DNA of 64,000 nt from Acanthochromis polyacanthus (lineage: Eukaryota > Chordata > Actinopteri > Pomacentridae): positions 30,191,449 to 30,255,448 of the forward strand of contig NC_067134.1 in NCBI RefSeq assembly GCF_021347895.1, given 5' to 3'. The notes below the pieces were generated by a model. It made no database searches and was not told the DNA's origin. It worked only from the letters and a program-made list of their open reading frames with translations. Below, in pieces: positions 11,258 through 21,130 of the stretch (positions within the stretch are counted from its first letter, which is position 1; the number at the start of each line of letters is the position of its first letter). The translations under genes and the position numbers were made by a program.

Positions 11258-13410
11258 GTAAATGAATTTCTACTTTACACCATTCAGTCTATACAAGGAG
11301 AAGAAATCCAATGAATTCTGATGTCATTGTACTGATTGAATAATTTCAGTCCATATTCTTTGTCATCACTTTTATATTTCTCATTCTGACTTTATCCCAC
11401 TGGGGTAATATTCAGTTCTATTTCATGCTCTGCCTCATTTCAGAGGGGAAACATTGTTCTCTTTCCACACTGTATTTATTTAGTGTTTTAGTTACTTTTT
11501 GTCTTTTGAGTCTGAGATTCTATACATGTATGATCAGTTTATAAAACTGTTCTGTATTATAGATTAAACAAACCAACAGGATATAACTGATAGTTTTTAT
11601 CAGTTTCAAGAGGGTTCTTCCATCTCAAATCATCAGAGGTCTTCTGCTTTATCTTTGCTTTAAAAGAAAGTATCATTAAGACATCAAAAATTAAAAGTCA
11701 ATGTGTGAAATTTTAGTTTTCTGTATCAAATATCTTCTGCAATCAAATTGTTTAAAAATGTCCTGTTGACCATTTTCAGCAGGTTTTTTTTTCACTGCAG
11801 TGAAATTTGAGGCTTCCAGAAATGTTCAGTTTTTATTTCTCTTCATGTCATTGATTCAGATCTGGAATATTGGAAAAGAAATGAAATAGTTTTCTCATTT
11901 TGAGTGAGTTGAAATATGAAATAAAGTTAAAGTCATCATGAAACATCTTATCTTTGAGCTTAAATTAAATAAATCCTGATAATCCAGAAGTCAACTCATA
12001 TTTTCTGAACCACCATGTAGCTGAAATGTCACAAATAAACAAAACTAAACACAGAATACTTTTTATTTGAAATACTTGATCACAAAAATGAACACCAAGT
12101 TATTTTCTTTTATCTTTCATCACTGATAGAGCAGATGTGACAATTTTTACCACAAAAACAAAAATGATCCAAGTAGAACAGAGTTGTGGAGTTTCAAAAT
12201 GCTTCTTTATAAATAAATAAGATAAATTATTTTTGAATAAAAGCATCTGACATCATTTTCAGTCTCCACAAATTCAACTCAGTGTATTGTCCTCCTACTT
12301 ATTGCAAAGATGCTTGAAGGTAAACACTTCATCAGTCACTCTAAATATTCATGTTGTCACACTTGAACTTTGTCAGAGTCCAGCTGTGACTTTGGTCTTG
12401 AAGTTTATTCTCAGTGGAACACAAAGCAGAGGATCCATTTTGTTCCTATCAAACACTTTCCTTCATGATGATAAATTTAGCAGTGAAGTGTTGGTCACAT
12501 TAGTGGATGAGATTAGCATTAAATATATGTCCAAGTATGAAAATGTCCCACTAGAAACATCCCACTATCCAACAGATGAGTGGATTTGGTTCTATTCTGC
12601 TGCTGTCATCCTCATAATCTGATGCAGTGATAATTCCTAAAGAAATGACAGCAAACTACATGACAAGTCTCCTCCAAAGCTACATTTATGTCTGCAAAGT
12701 GGGTCTGAAGATGACAAATATGTCCTTATTAATATATACATATATTTTCTGTGTTATATTTGGAGAAGAGTTTATAAACTGCAGAACTCTGTTTGAAACA
12801 GATCGGAGTATCTACTATTGTTTCAGTTTTTGTGTTTCAAGTTGTCAAAGCTGCTCAGTTCTGAAAGTTCAATGGAAATACATTTCTTTCCATTTTTGTG
12901 ACCAAGTATTTTCTATTCAAAGTATTCTTGGTGTTCTGTGTGTATTATTGTGACATTCAGCTACATGTGGTTCAGAAAATATCACTGGTTGAAGTTTTGC
13001 ATCAATATTTTATTTGTTAATGTGAGTTCAGAGATGGAACTTTTCATGATGGCTTCAATTTTTCCTTTTTCATATGTCTGCTCACCCACCATCAGAGACA
13101 GTTTTTAAAAAAATACTTTTTCAATATGAACAATCCTGACTTAATGACATGAAGAAAACAGTAAAAATTTCAGGTTTTTAACTTCAATAATTCTTGAGAT
13201 ATTGTTGTCCAAACAGTGTATAGAGAACGGATGGATGGATATTCGTTTTTGTCGGACAAATGTGTTTTTCTCACCCGCTGTGGTAATCACATCTGAAAGT
13301 GGTTTATACCGGCGGATTCATAAGAATCTAAGCTTTCCATCGGCGTATAGTGTTTGTATAATCGCGTTTGCAGCCGTCGGACATTCTTGAAATTCCTATG
13401 CAAATTAGTA
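11258..13410. other. AT-rich interval, no supported gene
   Basis: Two open stretches at 12287-12622 and 12627-12953 on the plus strand have no recognisable domain and no splice context tying them to the NLR upstream. The remainder is AT-rich and featureless to my reading. Part of it may be the lost 3' end of the CARD-NLR. Confidence 0.4.
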
Positions 13411-13432
13411 AGTGTACCGCCGGCGGTACACT
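13411..13432. repeat. Perfect 22-bp palindrome
   Basis: The two halves AGTGTACCGCC and GGCGGTACACT are exact reverse complements with no spacer, in otherwise AT-rich DNA. Related GC-rich fragments (ACCGGCGGATTC at about 13309) lie 100 bases upstream. It may be the end of a decayed element. Confidence 0.6.
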
Positions 13433-13731
13433 GAAGTTTAAGGGGTTAAACTAAAGCATTTTTCTCAGGAAAGATGGATCACCTACAATCTTTCAAACTT
13501 CCATATTTTATGCTTTAAAAAACTTGTGTCAAATTAGAGATATTGGAGCAAAAATGTAAAAAAAATGGATGATTTGGTATGGAATGAACCCACATTTTTT
13601 TATTTGATTTCGATATTTTATGTCATGATTCATGATAAATTGCTGATTTAAATTAACTGTAATTGAGTTATTAAAGACGGTGGTTTGATGTTTATTTGCG
13701 TTGTTATTTCATTCCATTATTTGTCATGTTA

Positions 13732-13831
13732 NNNNNNNNNNNNNNNNNNNNNNNNNNNNNNNNNNNNNNNNNNNNNNNNNNNNNNNNNNNNNNNNNNNNN
13801 NNNNNNNNNNNNNNNNNNNNNNNNNNNNNNN
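13732..13831. other. Assembly gap of 100 N
   Basis: Exactly 100 N, the usual placeholder for a gap of unknown length. The first base after it is the first base where copy 1 matches copy 2 (49230 onward), so the 3' part of the copy 1 NLR is hidden here or lost. Confidence 0.99.
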
Positions 13832-13878
13832 TTATCCACTGATAGAAATCACATCAGTTTCAAAGTGTGAGTCCTGAC

Positions 13879-14052
13879 CTGAGAGCTTCCAGTTTACAGT
13901 GTGGACTCTCCAGTCCAGCAGAAAGACTCTCCACTCCTGAATCCTGCAGGTTGTTGTTAGTCAGGTCCAGCTCTGTCACACTGGAGGACTGGGAGCTGAG
14001 GACTGAGGACAGAGCTCCACAGCTTCTCTCTGACAGATTACAGCCACTCAGT
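13879..14052 (-). CDS. LRR exon, copy 1
   Basis: A 174-bp exon encoding one LRR pair. It reads [18 protein letters not shown], then [19 protein letters not shown], the ribonuclease-inhibitor-type LRR of NLRs. The acceptor is TCTTCAG and the donor CTCAG^GTCAGG. It is the same length and phase as the exon at 49276-49449. Confidence 0.85.
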
Positions 14053-14129
14053 CTGAAGAGACAAAAAGCACATTATACTGATGAAACAGCTGCAAAATGA
14101 AAAAGGATCTTCAGTCTCCAACTACTTAC

Positions 14130-15913
14130 ACAACTTTCTTGGAGGCTTTGACCACTGGCAGCAGCCTCAGAAGAACCTCCTCTGAAGCAGAGTATTTCTT
14201 CAGGTCAAACACGTCCAGATGTTCTTCTGATGACAGTAAGATGAAGCCCAGAGCTGACCACTGAGCAGGAGACAGTTCATCTGTGGACAGACTTCCTGAT
14301 CTCAGGACTGTTGGATCTCCTCCACCAGAGAAACATCCTTCAGTTCATTCAGACAGTGGAACAGATTGATGCTTCTCTCTGCAGACACGTTCTCACTGAT
14401 CTTCTCCTTGATGTACTCCACTGTTTTCTGACTGGTCTGTGAGCTACTTCCTGTCTGTGTCAGCAGGCCTCGTAAGAGATTCTGATTGGTCGGCAGGGAC
14501 AGACCCAGGAGGAAGCGCAGGAACAAGTCCAGGTGTCCGTTTGGACTCTGTAAGGTCTCGTCCACAGCTCTCTGGTAGAAAACTGTTAGATCAGGTTTGT
14601 TGGAGGTTGTTTGTTGTTTTTCTTCCAACAGGTTGATTCCAGAGTTGATGAAGGTCTGATGGACATGAAGAGCAGCCAGAAACTCCTGAACACTCAGATG
14701 GACGAAGCAGAACACCTTGTCCTGGTACAGTCCTCTCTCCTCTTTAAAGACCTGTGTGAACACTCCTGAGTACACTGAGGCTGCTTCCACATCGATGCCA
14801 CACTCTGTCAGGTCGGACTCATAGAAGATCAGGTTTCCTCTCTGCAGCTGATTAAAAGCCAGTTTTCCCAGAGACTCAATCATCCTCCTGCTGTCTGGAC
14901 TCCAGTGTGGATCTGTCTCAGCTCCTCCATCATACTTGACCTTCTTGACTTTGGCCTGAACCACCAGGTGGTGGATGAACATCTCAGTCAGGGTTCTGGC
15001 AGATCTCCTCCCTCTCTGCTTCTCAGCAGCTCCTCCAGAACTGTAGCAGTGATCCAGCAGAACACTGGGATGTGGCACATGATGTGGAGGCTTCGTGACT
15101 TCTTCATGTGGGAGATGATGCTGCTGGCCTGCTCCTCATCTCTGAATCTCTTCCTGAAGTACTCCTCCTTCTGTGGGTCGGTGAACCCTCTGACCTCCGT
15201 CACCATGTCCACACAGTAAGGAGGGATCTGATTGGCTGCCGCAGGTCGTGTGGTTATCCAGAGGCGAGCAGAGGGAAGCAGATTCCCCCTGATCAGGTTT
15301 GTCAGCAGTACATCTACTGAGGTGGACTTTCTTACATCAGTCAGGATCTTATTGTTGTGGAAGTCCAGAGGAAGGCGACACTCATCCAGACCATCAAAGA
15401 TCAAAACAATCTGGAAGTCTTCAAAGCTGCAGATTCCTGCTGCTTTGGTTTCACTGAAGAAGTGATGAACAAGTTCCATCAAGCTGAACTGTCTCTCTTT
15501 CAGCACATTCAGCTCTCTGAAAGTCAATGGAAACATGAAGTGGATGTCCTGGTTGCTTTTGTCTTCAGTCCAGTCCAGAGTCAACTTCTGTGTTAACACT
15601 GTTTTCCCAATGCCAGCCACTCCCTTTGTCATCACTGTTCTGATTGGTCCATCTCTTCCAGGTGAGCCTTTAAGGATGTCTTCTGCTCTGATGCTTCTTT
15701 CTGCTCTGTCTACTTTCCTGGATGCTGCTTCAATCTGTCTGACCTCATGTTCATCATTGACCTCTGCAGTCCCTCCCTCTGTGATGTACAGCTCTGTGTA
15801 GATCTCATTCAGGAGGGTCTTCTGTCCTGCTTTAGCGATGCCCTCAAACACTCTCTGGAACTTCTTCTTCAGACCACGTTTAAGTTTACGTCCACAAACT
15901 CCAGCAGGAAGTT
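14130..15913 (-). CDS. FISNA-NACHT exon, copy 1, frameshifted
   Basis: At 1784 bp this is 17 bp shorter than the copy 2 exon (1801 bp), which is exactly explained by two single-base losses and one 15-bp difference. It opens with the FISNA segment ([20 protein letters not shown]), followed by the P-loop [13 protein letters not shown] and Walker [14 protein letters not shown]. The first frame ends near 14988 with EGGDLPEP; the next frame resumes at [12 protein letters not shown]. Both lost bases are in GGG runs. Confidence 0.85.
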
Positions 15914-16013
15914 CTGAATGAAAACACAAGAAAGAAAGAGTGAAGTAGAAGTAACCTGGATATTAAAGCACCAAAGTAGCAATAAAGTGAAGGTGACAGT
16001 TTGTCCTCTAAAG

Positions 16014-16227
16014 AAGTGGTTCTCAACCCTGTTCCTCAGGACCCCATGTCCTGCATGTTTTAGATGCTTCCCTGCTCCAACACACCTGATTCAAATGATC
16101 AGCTGGTCATCAAGCCTCTGCAGAAGCCTGATGACGAGCTGATCATTTGAGTCAGGTGTGTTGGAGCAGGGAAGCATCTAAAACATGCAGGACATGGGGT
16201 CCTGAGGAACAGGGTTGAGAACCACTG
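16014..16227. mobile_element. hAT-type MITE, copy 1 only
   Basis: The ends (A/C)AGTGGTTCTCAACCCTG and the inverted CAGGGTTGAGAACCACTG bound a nearly complete 214-bp palindrome. An 8-bp target-site duplication CTCTAAAG flanks it at 16006-16013 and 16228-16235. The empty site in copy 2 reads CCCTAAAG. Eight-base duplications and this end sequence fit the hAT superfamily. It lies in the intron before the FISNA-NACHT exon. Confidence 0.92.
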
Positions 16228-16316
16228 CTCTAAAGACTGATTGTGTGAAGATATTCTGAGACTTTAGTAAATGTTCTGTTGATCAGCAGCTTCAGTCTTT
16301 ACACAAATCCTCTTAC

Positions 16317-16542
16317 TGCTCTGCAGACAGTCAGCCAGCTTCTCCTGCTTCATCCTCCTCAGGAACAACACTGTGATCTGCTCAAACATCTCTCTGCTGC
16401 TCCTCTCATCTTCATCATCACCCTCCAACTCCTCCTCATCCTCCCTCTGACTCTCTGAGCATTCTGGGTAATCTGGACTCACAAGCTTCTGCATCTTCTT
16501 CAGCTCCTTCTTCACAAAAGTCACCATGTTGTCCTCCAGCAG
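16317..16542 (-). CDS. Helical linker exon before FISNA, copy 1
   Basis: A 226-bp exon that reads [20 protein letters not shown], then [11 protein letters not shown], an acidic run, and [16 protein letters not shown]. This exon commonly precedes FISNA in teleost NLRs. It is one codon shorter than copy 2 (ECSE against ECSSE). The donor is AGCA^GTAAGA. Confidence 0.85.
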
Positions 16543-16702
16543 CTGGAACAGAGAAATGTGTCAATGAGTCCATCAGAGTCAAATCATGGAGCCAAACATC
16601 AGATCCATGTTGGACACACTGACAGTCCACTGGTCTACAAAGAGCAGCATGGAGACGCCTGAACACAACAGATGGAGAACAACTTGTTGTCCATGAACTC
16701 AC

Positions 16703-16775
16703 CATGAATATGGAGTCCAGGTGATGCTGCTGGACAGACTGAGCTCTGGGAACCTCTGAGTTCTGCTGCTCCACT
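16703..16775 (-). CDS. Short linker exon, copy 1
   Basis: A 73-bp exon encoding VEQQNSEVPRAQSVQQHHLD then SIFM, with acceptor CCACAG and donor ATG^GTGAGT. It ends in phase 0 and joins the LLEDN exon. In copy 2 the first two fifths of this exon are missing and replaced by part of the repeat exon. Confidence 0.8.
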
Positions 16776-17142
16776 CTGTGGATCAACATCAACAGTTAAC
16801 TCTCACTTTATCACACAGAGACAAACACCAGCTGAAGGTCCATGATGTTCATTAGAGATTCCAACATTAGTCTGTTTTCCACTGCAGGAACTTTCTCTTC
16901 ATTTTGGCTCATCATCAATCTTTGTTCTGACCACAGGAACCGTCCCTGTAGAACCTCTTTCAGGACTGTTTCTAGAAGTTCAAAGTTCCTTCAGTGTTGG
17001 AACTTCTGAGAGAAACTGGAAAACTGCTCTGTAGGTCTGGATGGTGACTGATTAAACTCAGAGAGGACAAGAAACATTTTGTCTGTCCTCTCCATCCTCG
17101 TCCAGCATCAGTCGTCTCCATCAACAATGTAGAATTCACCCT

Positions 17143-17310
17143 ATAGGCTAACATACAGGCTAACATGTAAGCTAACATACATGCTAAAAGACAGGCTAAC
17201 ATATAGGCTAATATGCAGGCTAACATGCAGGCTAACAGATATGCTAACACGCAGGCTAACATGCAGGCTAACATGTAAGTAAAAACATAGGCTAGCATAC
17301 AGGCTAACAA
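17143..17310. repeat. Minisatellite with core GGCTAACAT
   Basis: Roughly sixteen imperfect copies of a 10-11-base unit around (C)AGGCTAACAT, with variants such as TAAGCTAACATAC. It lies in the copy 1 intron between 16775 and 17534 and falls wholly inside the segment missing from copy 2. Confidence 0.85.
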
Positions 17311-17533
17311 GGCTTATCTGATCACAGAACTGGAGTTTTGTCCAGTAAAACCATTTCTTGATATTTTAGTGAACTCAGAGTTCTTGCTGTGATCCACCTG
17401 GTTCTGTTTTTAATGTCTCTGTGGATGATGTTCACGTTATTAGCATCACTTCTTCTAAACATTTGTTCCGTTTGATGAGGAGCCAATCTGCTATCAAACT
17501 CGCAGCTCTGAAACCTTGTTCTGAACATCTTAC

Positions 17534-17656
17534 CCCTCTGCAGCAGGACCTGGTTCTTCTTTAAAATCAATATAAAACTCCTTAGAGTGGTCACTCCTGA
17601 AGGACACACAGCTGGATGGAGGTCCAGGTCCAGATGACTCTGATCTCTGATGGATT
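17534..17656 (-). CDS. N-terminal repeat exon 2, copy 1
   Basis: A 123-bp exon with the peptide repeat GPGPPSSCVSFRSDHSKE then FYIDFKEEPGPAAEG. The repeat is the short N-terminal type (about 30-40 residues with SCVS...SDxS) found before FISNA in fish NLRs. It is in phase with its neighbours. Copy 2 has no full counterpart. Confidence 0.8.
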
Positions 17657-17790
17657 CTGGCAAATAGAGAGGAAGACCACCAGGAAGGAAAAATCATGAA
17701 GCAGAGTTTCAGTGATTTAATGATGGAACATATTTGGAACAATGACAGAACATTTGACACAACAGTCAGTAGTTTGATTTCACAGCTTAC

Positions 17791-17904
17791 CTCTTTGCAG
17801 CAGGAGGTTGATGATCTTTAAAGTCAATGAGGCGACGCTTTGACCGGTCACTCTTGAAGGACACACAGCTGGATGCAGATGCAGGTCCAGGTCCAGGTGG
17901 ATTC
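17791..17904 (-). CDS. N-terminal repeat exon 1, copy 1
   Basis: A 114-bp exon encoding [20 protein letters not shown] then RSKRRLIDFKDHQPPAAKR. The acceptor is TTGACAG and the donor AAGAG^GTAAGC. The same repeat type as the next exon, suggesting exon-level duplication. Confidence 0.8.
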
Positions 17905-17987
17905 CTGTCAATAATGATGCAGCAGTGATGTGATGCTGAGCTCTGACATGCAGCAGAGTCCTGGACAGTTAGAGATGGTGCTCTCAC

Positions 17988-18076
17988 CTCTGAGCTTTGC
18001 TCTGGTTCTCCTGTTCCCCACACAGAGAGCTTTTAGAGGGAGGGACTCCCTCCTCTCTGTCCTCACACTCATCCAT
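17988..18076 (-). CDS. Start exon of NLR copy 1
   Basis: ATG at 18076-18074 begins [20 protein letters not shown] and the exon ends GCTCAGAG^GTGAGA. The peptide is the common start of fish NLRC3-like proteins, as I recall it. The same exon is at 52386-52298. Confidence 0.8.
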
Positions 18077-18488
18077 GATGCTCAACTCACAGCAGCTCAC
18101 ACACACTTTCTACCTTCACCTGCACAGGAAACAAACATCATTCATCCACTCAGATCCTCCTGGAGAAGATCAGCTGCTGCACTTCTACTATCAGTCCAGC
18201 AGATGGAGTCATGGAGCTGCAGAGACTCACCCACAAACCCAAAGTCAGAAAGACAAAACAACAAAGAAACATCAGCAGCTCATCAAACTGACTCAAGTCC
18301 ATCAATAATCTCAGAGAAATATTGACTGATTGCAGTCAATCAATAAGCTAATAATCATATTGATCCATGTTTAAACAGCAGTCATCCACAGTTTGTGCTG
18401 AAATAAGAAGTGAACATGTAGAAACATGACAGAGCAGAAACAAACAGCAACATTACTGAAGTTAAAGCAGCAAACAAAGCAAACTTAC

Positions 18489-18560
18489 ACTTTATTCAAA
18501 GCGCTGAAGAAGAAGAAGAAAGTTTCCAGTCCACTCCTGGACGCTCAGACAGGTGATCTG
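18489..18560 (-). other. Candidate 5' non-coding exon, copy 1
   Basis: On the minus strand the sequence runs GAATAAAGT^GTAAGTTTG, a strong donor about 410 bases upstream of the start exon. The same signal is in copy 2 at 52799. The exon start is a guess and no promoter motif can be named. Confidence 0.3.
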
Positions 18561-20460
18561 TTTCCTGGAACCAGTCAGGACTCCACCTATGAGGAAGCAG
18601 CAGGCAGACTTTCACAATAAGAGCACATTTTACAGGCTGATTCCCACTCATTTCATGTGACCCATTATTTCTACATTCAACCTTTTTCATGTCACTCAAC
18701 GTCCAACACAACTTGTACAAACCCTGTTCTTCATGAAAGCAGAAGCTCCCATCAGGCTGTAAATCCCTGACAGTTAACATTCCCTAGAATGGAATCAGTG
18801 GGACAGAACCACCATCAGCAGAGATCACACTGATGCACATTTCCCTCAACATGTCTGCTCTCAGTCTCATTTAATGCTGCATTGAAGAAACATCTGAACA
18901 TTTCTAGCATCTGGTTTAAACACTGTTTAAACATTTAAACACTCAAAATAGCAACAAATGACTTGAAATAACTCCAAAAAATGCAAAAATCACCACAAAA
19001 AGGTACAAAATACCTTTAAAATGAATAAAAACAGAAAAAGAAGCTTAATTATCACAAAAACATTGAAAATAGCAGCAAATGATGTGAAATAACCTCACAG
19101 TGACTGAAATTGCTTCAATAAAGGTCCAAAATCACTTTTAAAAAAGCAAAATGGAAATTAAAGTCACTAAATTACCATAAAACCACTGAAAATCTCAACA
19201 AATGATGTGAAATAACCTCAAAACACTTAAAAAAAGTCACTATATTACTACAGAAACATGTAAATTACAACAGATTCTGTAAAATATCCTCATAAAGACT
19301 GAAATCACTACAAAATGTGCAAAATCACTTTCAAAGATCTTAAATTCACATAAAAAGTCACTAAATTACCACAAAAGTACTCAAAATCTCAACAAATGAT
19401 GTGAAGTAACCTCAAAAAGACTTGAAATAACACCAAAAAAATGCAAAAATTACCACAAAATGGCTCAAAATCACTTTAAAAAAATGTATAAAAATAGTTA
19501 AGTCACTAAATTATCACACAAACACTGAAAACGCAACAAATGATGTGAAATAACCTCAAAGACTGAAGTCACCACAAAAAATTGCAAAATCAACATGAAA
19601 AGTCACCAAATTACCACAAAAACATTCAAATAACAACAAATGATGTGAAATCACCTCATCCAGACTGAAACTCCATCCAAAGTTATCGTTTAATAAATGC
19701 TGTGTGAATGTTTGTGAACCGTACTGAATCTCTCTGACTTGACCATCAGCTGTTGGTTCCATGCAGACACTAATAAAACTAGTGGCTCACATCAACATAG
19801 TGTGTTTCTGAGCTCAGTTCAGGCAGCAGACTGTAGAAAGTGGAAGAAACATCCCAGTCCTCTACAAGTCACAGCTACTAACGTTCCAGTGAGGCAGCTG
19901 TCTGTTCTCTGATCAACCTGATGATTAAAGTCAACAGACTGGAGGAGATTGAGGCTTTTTAACGCTTTCATCACTGATGGTACTGACAGGGAAACAGGCA
20001 GAGATCACAGTCAAATCCACTTAGTTTGAGCAGTGGGATTCATTTTCAGTCCTGGAGTTTGAGGCCTCAGACCAGCCCACTTTAGATCAGAACCCGTTCT
20101 GATTAAAATCATGTCATTAGAACCTCACATGTTCCGTCTGCTATAGAACACTGTTCTGGAAAACCTCTAGTTCACTGTATTTTTATACAATATTTACAAT
20201 TCAGAACAAGTAAGGGTTGCTTTAAAACATGCAGGTTTATTTCAGATGACTTTCATCTTCTTCCCTTTCAGCTGTGTTACTTTTAATGATCAAAACAGAA
20301 CGGGTCACTGTTATGGTTTGAGCATAGAAAGTGGTTCTAGTGAACTAATGCTTGTTTGTTCTCTCTGTTCCTTTACAGACAGGAATAATCCTCTCATCAC
20401 TCCTGGATCTGCTTCTGACTCTAAATCACATTCTAAAATGCTCACAGTTCTCAGCACAAA
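18561..20460. other. Upstream flank of NLR copy 1
   Basis: Non-coding flank shared with copy 2. It contains the A-rich tandem repeat listed separately at 18955-19650. Open stretches here are short and differ between copies only by drift, with no recognisable protein. Confidence 0.5.
18955..19650. repeat. A-rich tandem repeat, period about 120-150
   Basis: About six diverged units each contain CAACAAATGATGTGAAATAA, then a block about ACTGAAATCAC, CACAAAA, TGCAAAATCAC and AGTCACTAAATTACCAC. Unit markers fall near 18953, 19073, 19197, 19393, 19537 and 19636. Copy 2 keeps fewer units (53700-53835). Confidence 0.75.
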
Positions 20461-21130
20461 CAGTCCTGCTCCACATTATTGGCACCGCTGGAATGTTTCC
20501 AGAAAATCCACCGTTTCTCCCAGAAGCTGTTGCAGTTACAAATGTTTCTGGTTTTCCACGTGTTCGTTTTCTAGTGTCACAAAGCTGGGTCTGTGTCAGA
20601 GATCATGGGTGTTCCAGAAGGACAATGAGCTGAAATGTAGCTCAGATAGCACCAAGAAATGGTTGGAGACAAAGTTCTGGAGAGTTCTGAAGTGGCAGCA
20701 GTGAGTCCAGATCTAAATCCCACTGAACACCTGTGGAGAGATCTCAGAACTGCTGTTTCTAGAAGGAACCCTTCAAACCTGAGAGACCTGGAGCAGTTTG
20801 CAGAAGAACAGTGGTCCACAACTCCATCTGAGAGGAGGAAGAAGCTTGTTGATGGTTCTAGGAAGTGACTGCTTTCAGTTTTTTCCTCCAAAGGGTGGAA
20901 ACCAAACACTGAGTTCAGGTGCCAACAAAGATGTCCGGCCCATTTTCTGAGTTTTCTGTAAAATTAGCTCAATTTTGGCTTTTTTCTTCTGATTTTTGTG
21001 TTATTTTAATGCACATGAAGGAAATAAAGACGTGTAAAACCAGAAACATTTGTAGCTGCAACAACTTCTGGGAGAAACGGTGGATTTTCTGGAACCATTC
21101 CAGCGGTGTCGATAATGTGGACCAGGACTG
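20461..21130. mobile_element. Tc1-like transposon relic, copy 1
   Basis: Inverted ends CAGTCCTG(C/G)TCCACATTAT extend inward for about 100 bases through CCGCTGGAATG and TTTCTCCCAGAAG. Between them are the plus-strand remains of a Tc1/mariner transposase C-terminus: VFQKDNELK (from the QDND region) and, after a frameshift, SPDLNPTEHLWRDLRTAVSR at about 20709-20768. It is 670 bp in both copies, so it predates the duplication. It is internally deleted and inactive. Confidence 0.88.

Larger units (their letters stand above)
13879..18076 (-). pseudogene. NLR (FISNA-NACHT-LRR), copy 1, two frameshifts
   Basis: This is the sister of the intact NLR at 42734-52386. Exons in order are 18076-17988 (start), 17904-17791 and 17656-17534 (N-terminal repeats), 16775-16703 (linker), 16542-16317 (helical), 15913-14130 (FISNA+NACHT) and 14052-13879 (LRR). 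All borders are GT/AG and phases match. Relative to copy 2, one G is missing at about 14998 and another at about 14305 (GGG reduced to GG on the plus strand both times), so the long exon breaks after the NACHT domain. A further 15-bp in-frame difference lies near 14580. The 3' LRR and any B30.2 exon fall in the gap. It is either a recent pseudogene or a gene with two homopolymer base-call errors. Family members are cytosolic immune receptors. Confidence 0.85.

Noticed and set aside
12287..12953. Two plus-strand open frames of 111 and 108 codons
   Set aside because: No domain, AT-rich composition and no splice link to the CARD-NLR; they could be chance.
13685..13870. Open frame running through the N gap
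   Set aside because: Unknown bases do not give stops, so the frame is an artefact; the same applies to frames over 63371-63470.
15108..15801. Several plus-strand open frames opposite the copy 1 NACHT exon, and the like at 50318-51215
   Set aside because: They are antisense shadows of the conserved minus-strand exon and have no domain of their own.
16972..17310. Frame with MLACMLAYML repeats
   Set aside because: It is the translated GGCTAACAT minisatellite.
17930..18325. 131-codon plus-strand frame, repeated at 52240-52626
   Set aside because: It overlaps the start exon and 5' region of the NLR in antisense. Conservation is explained by the duplication.
18496..18780. 94-codon minus-strand frame identical in both copies
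   Set aside because: It lies over the presumed 5' non-coding exon of the NLR. Its identity follows from the recent duplication and it has no known domain.
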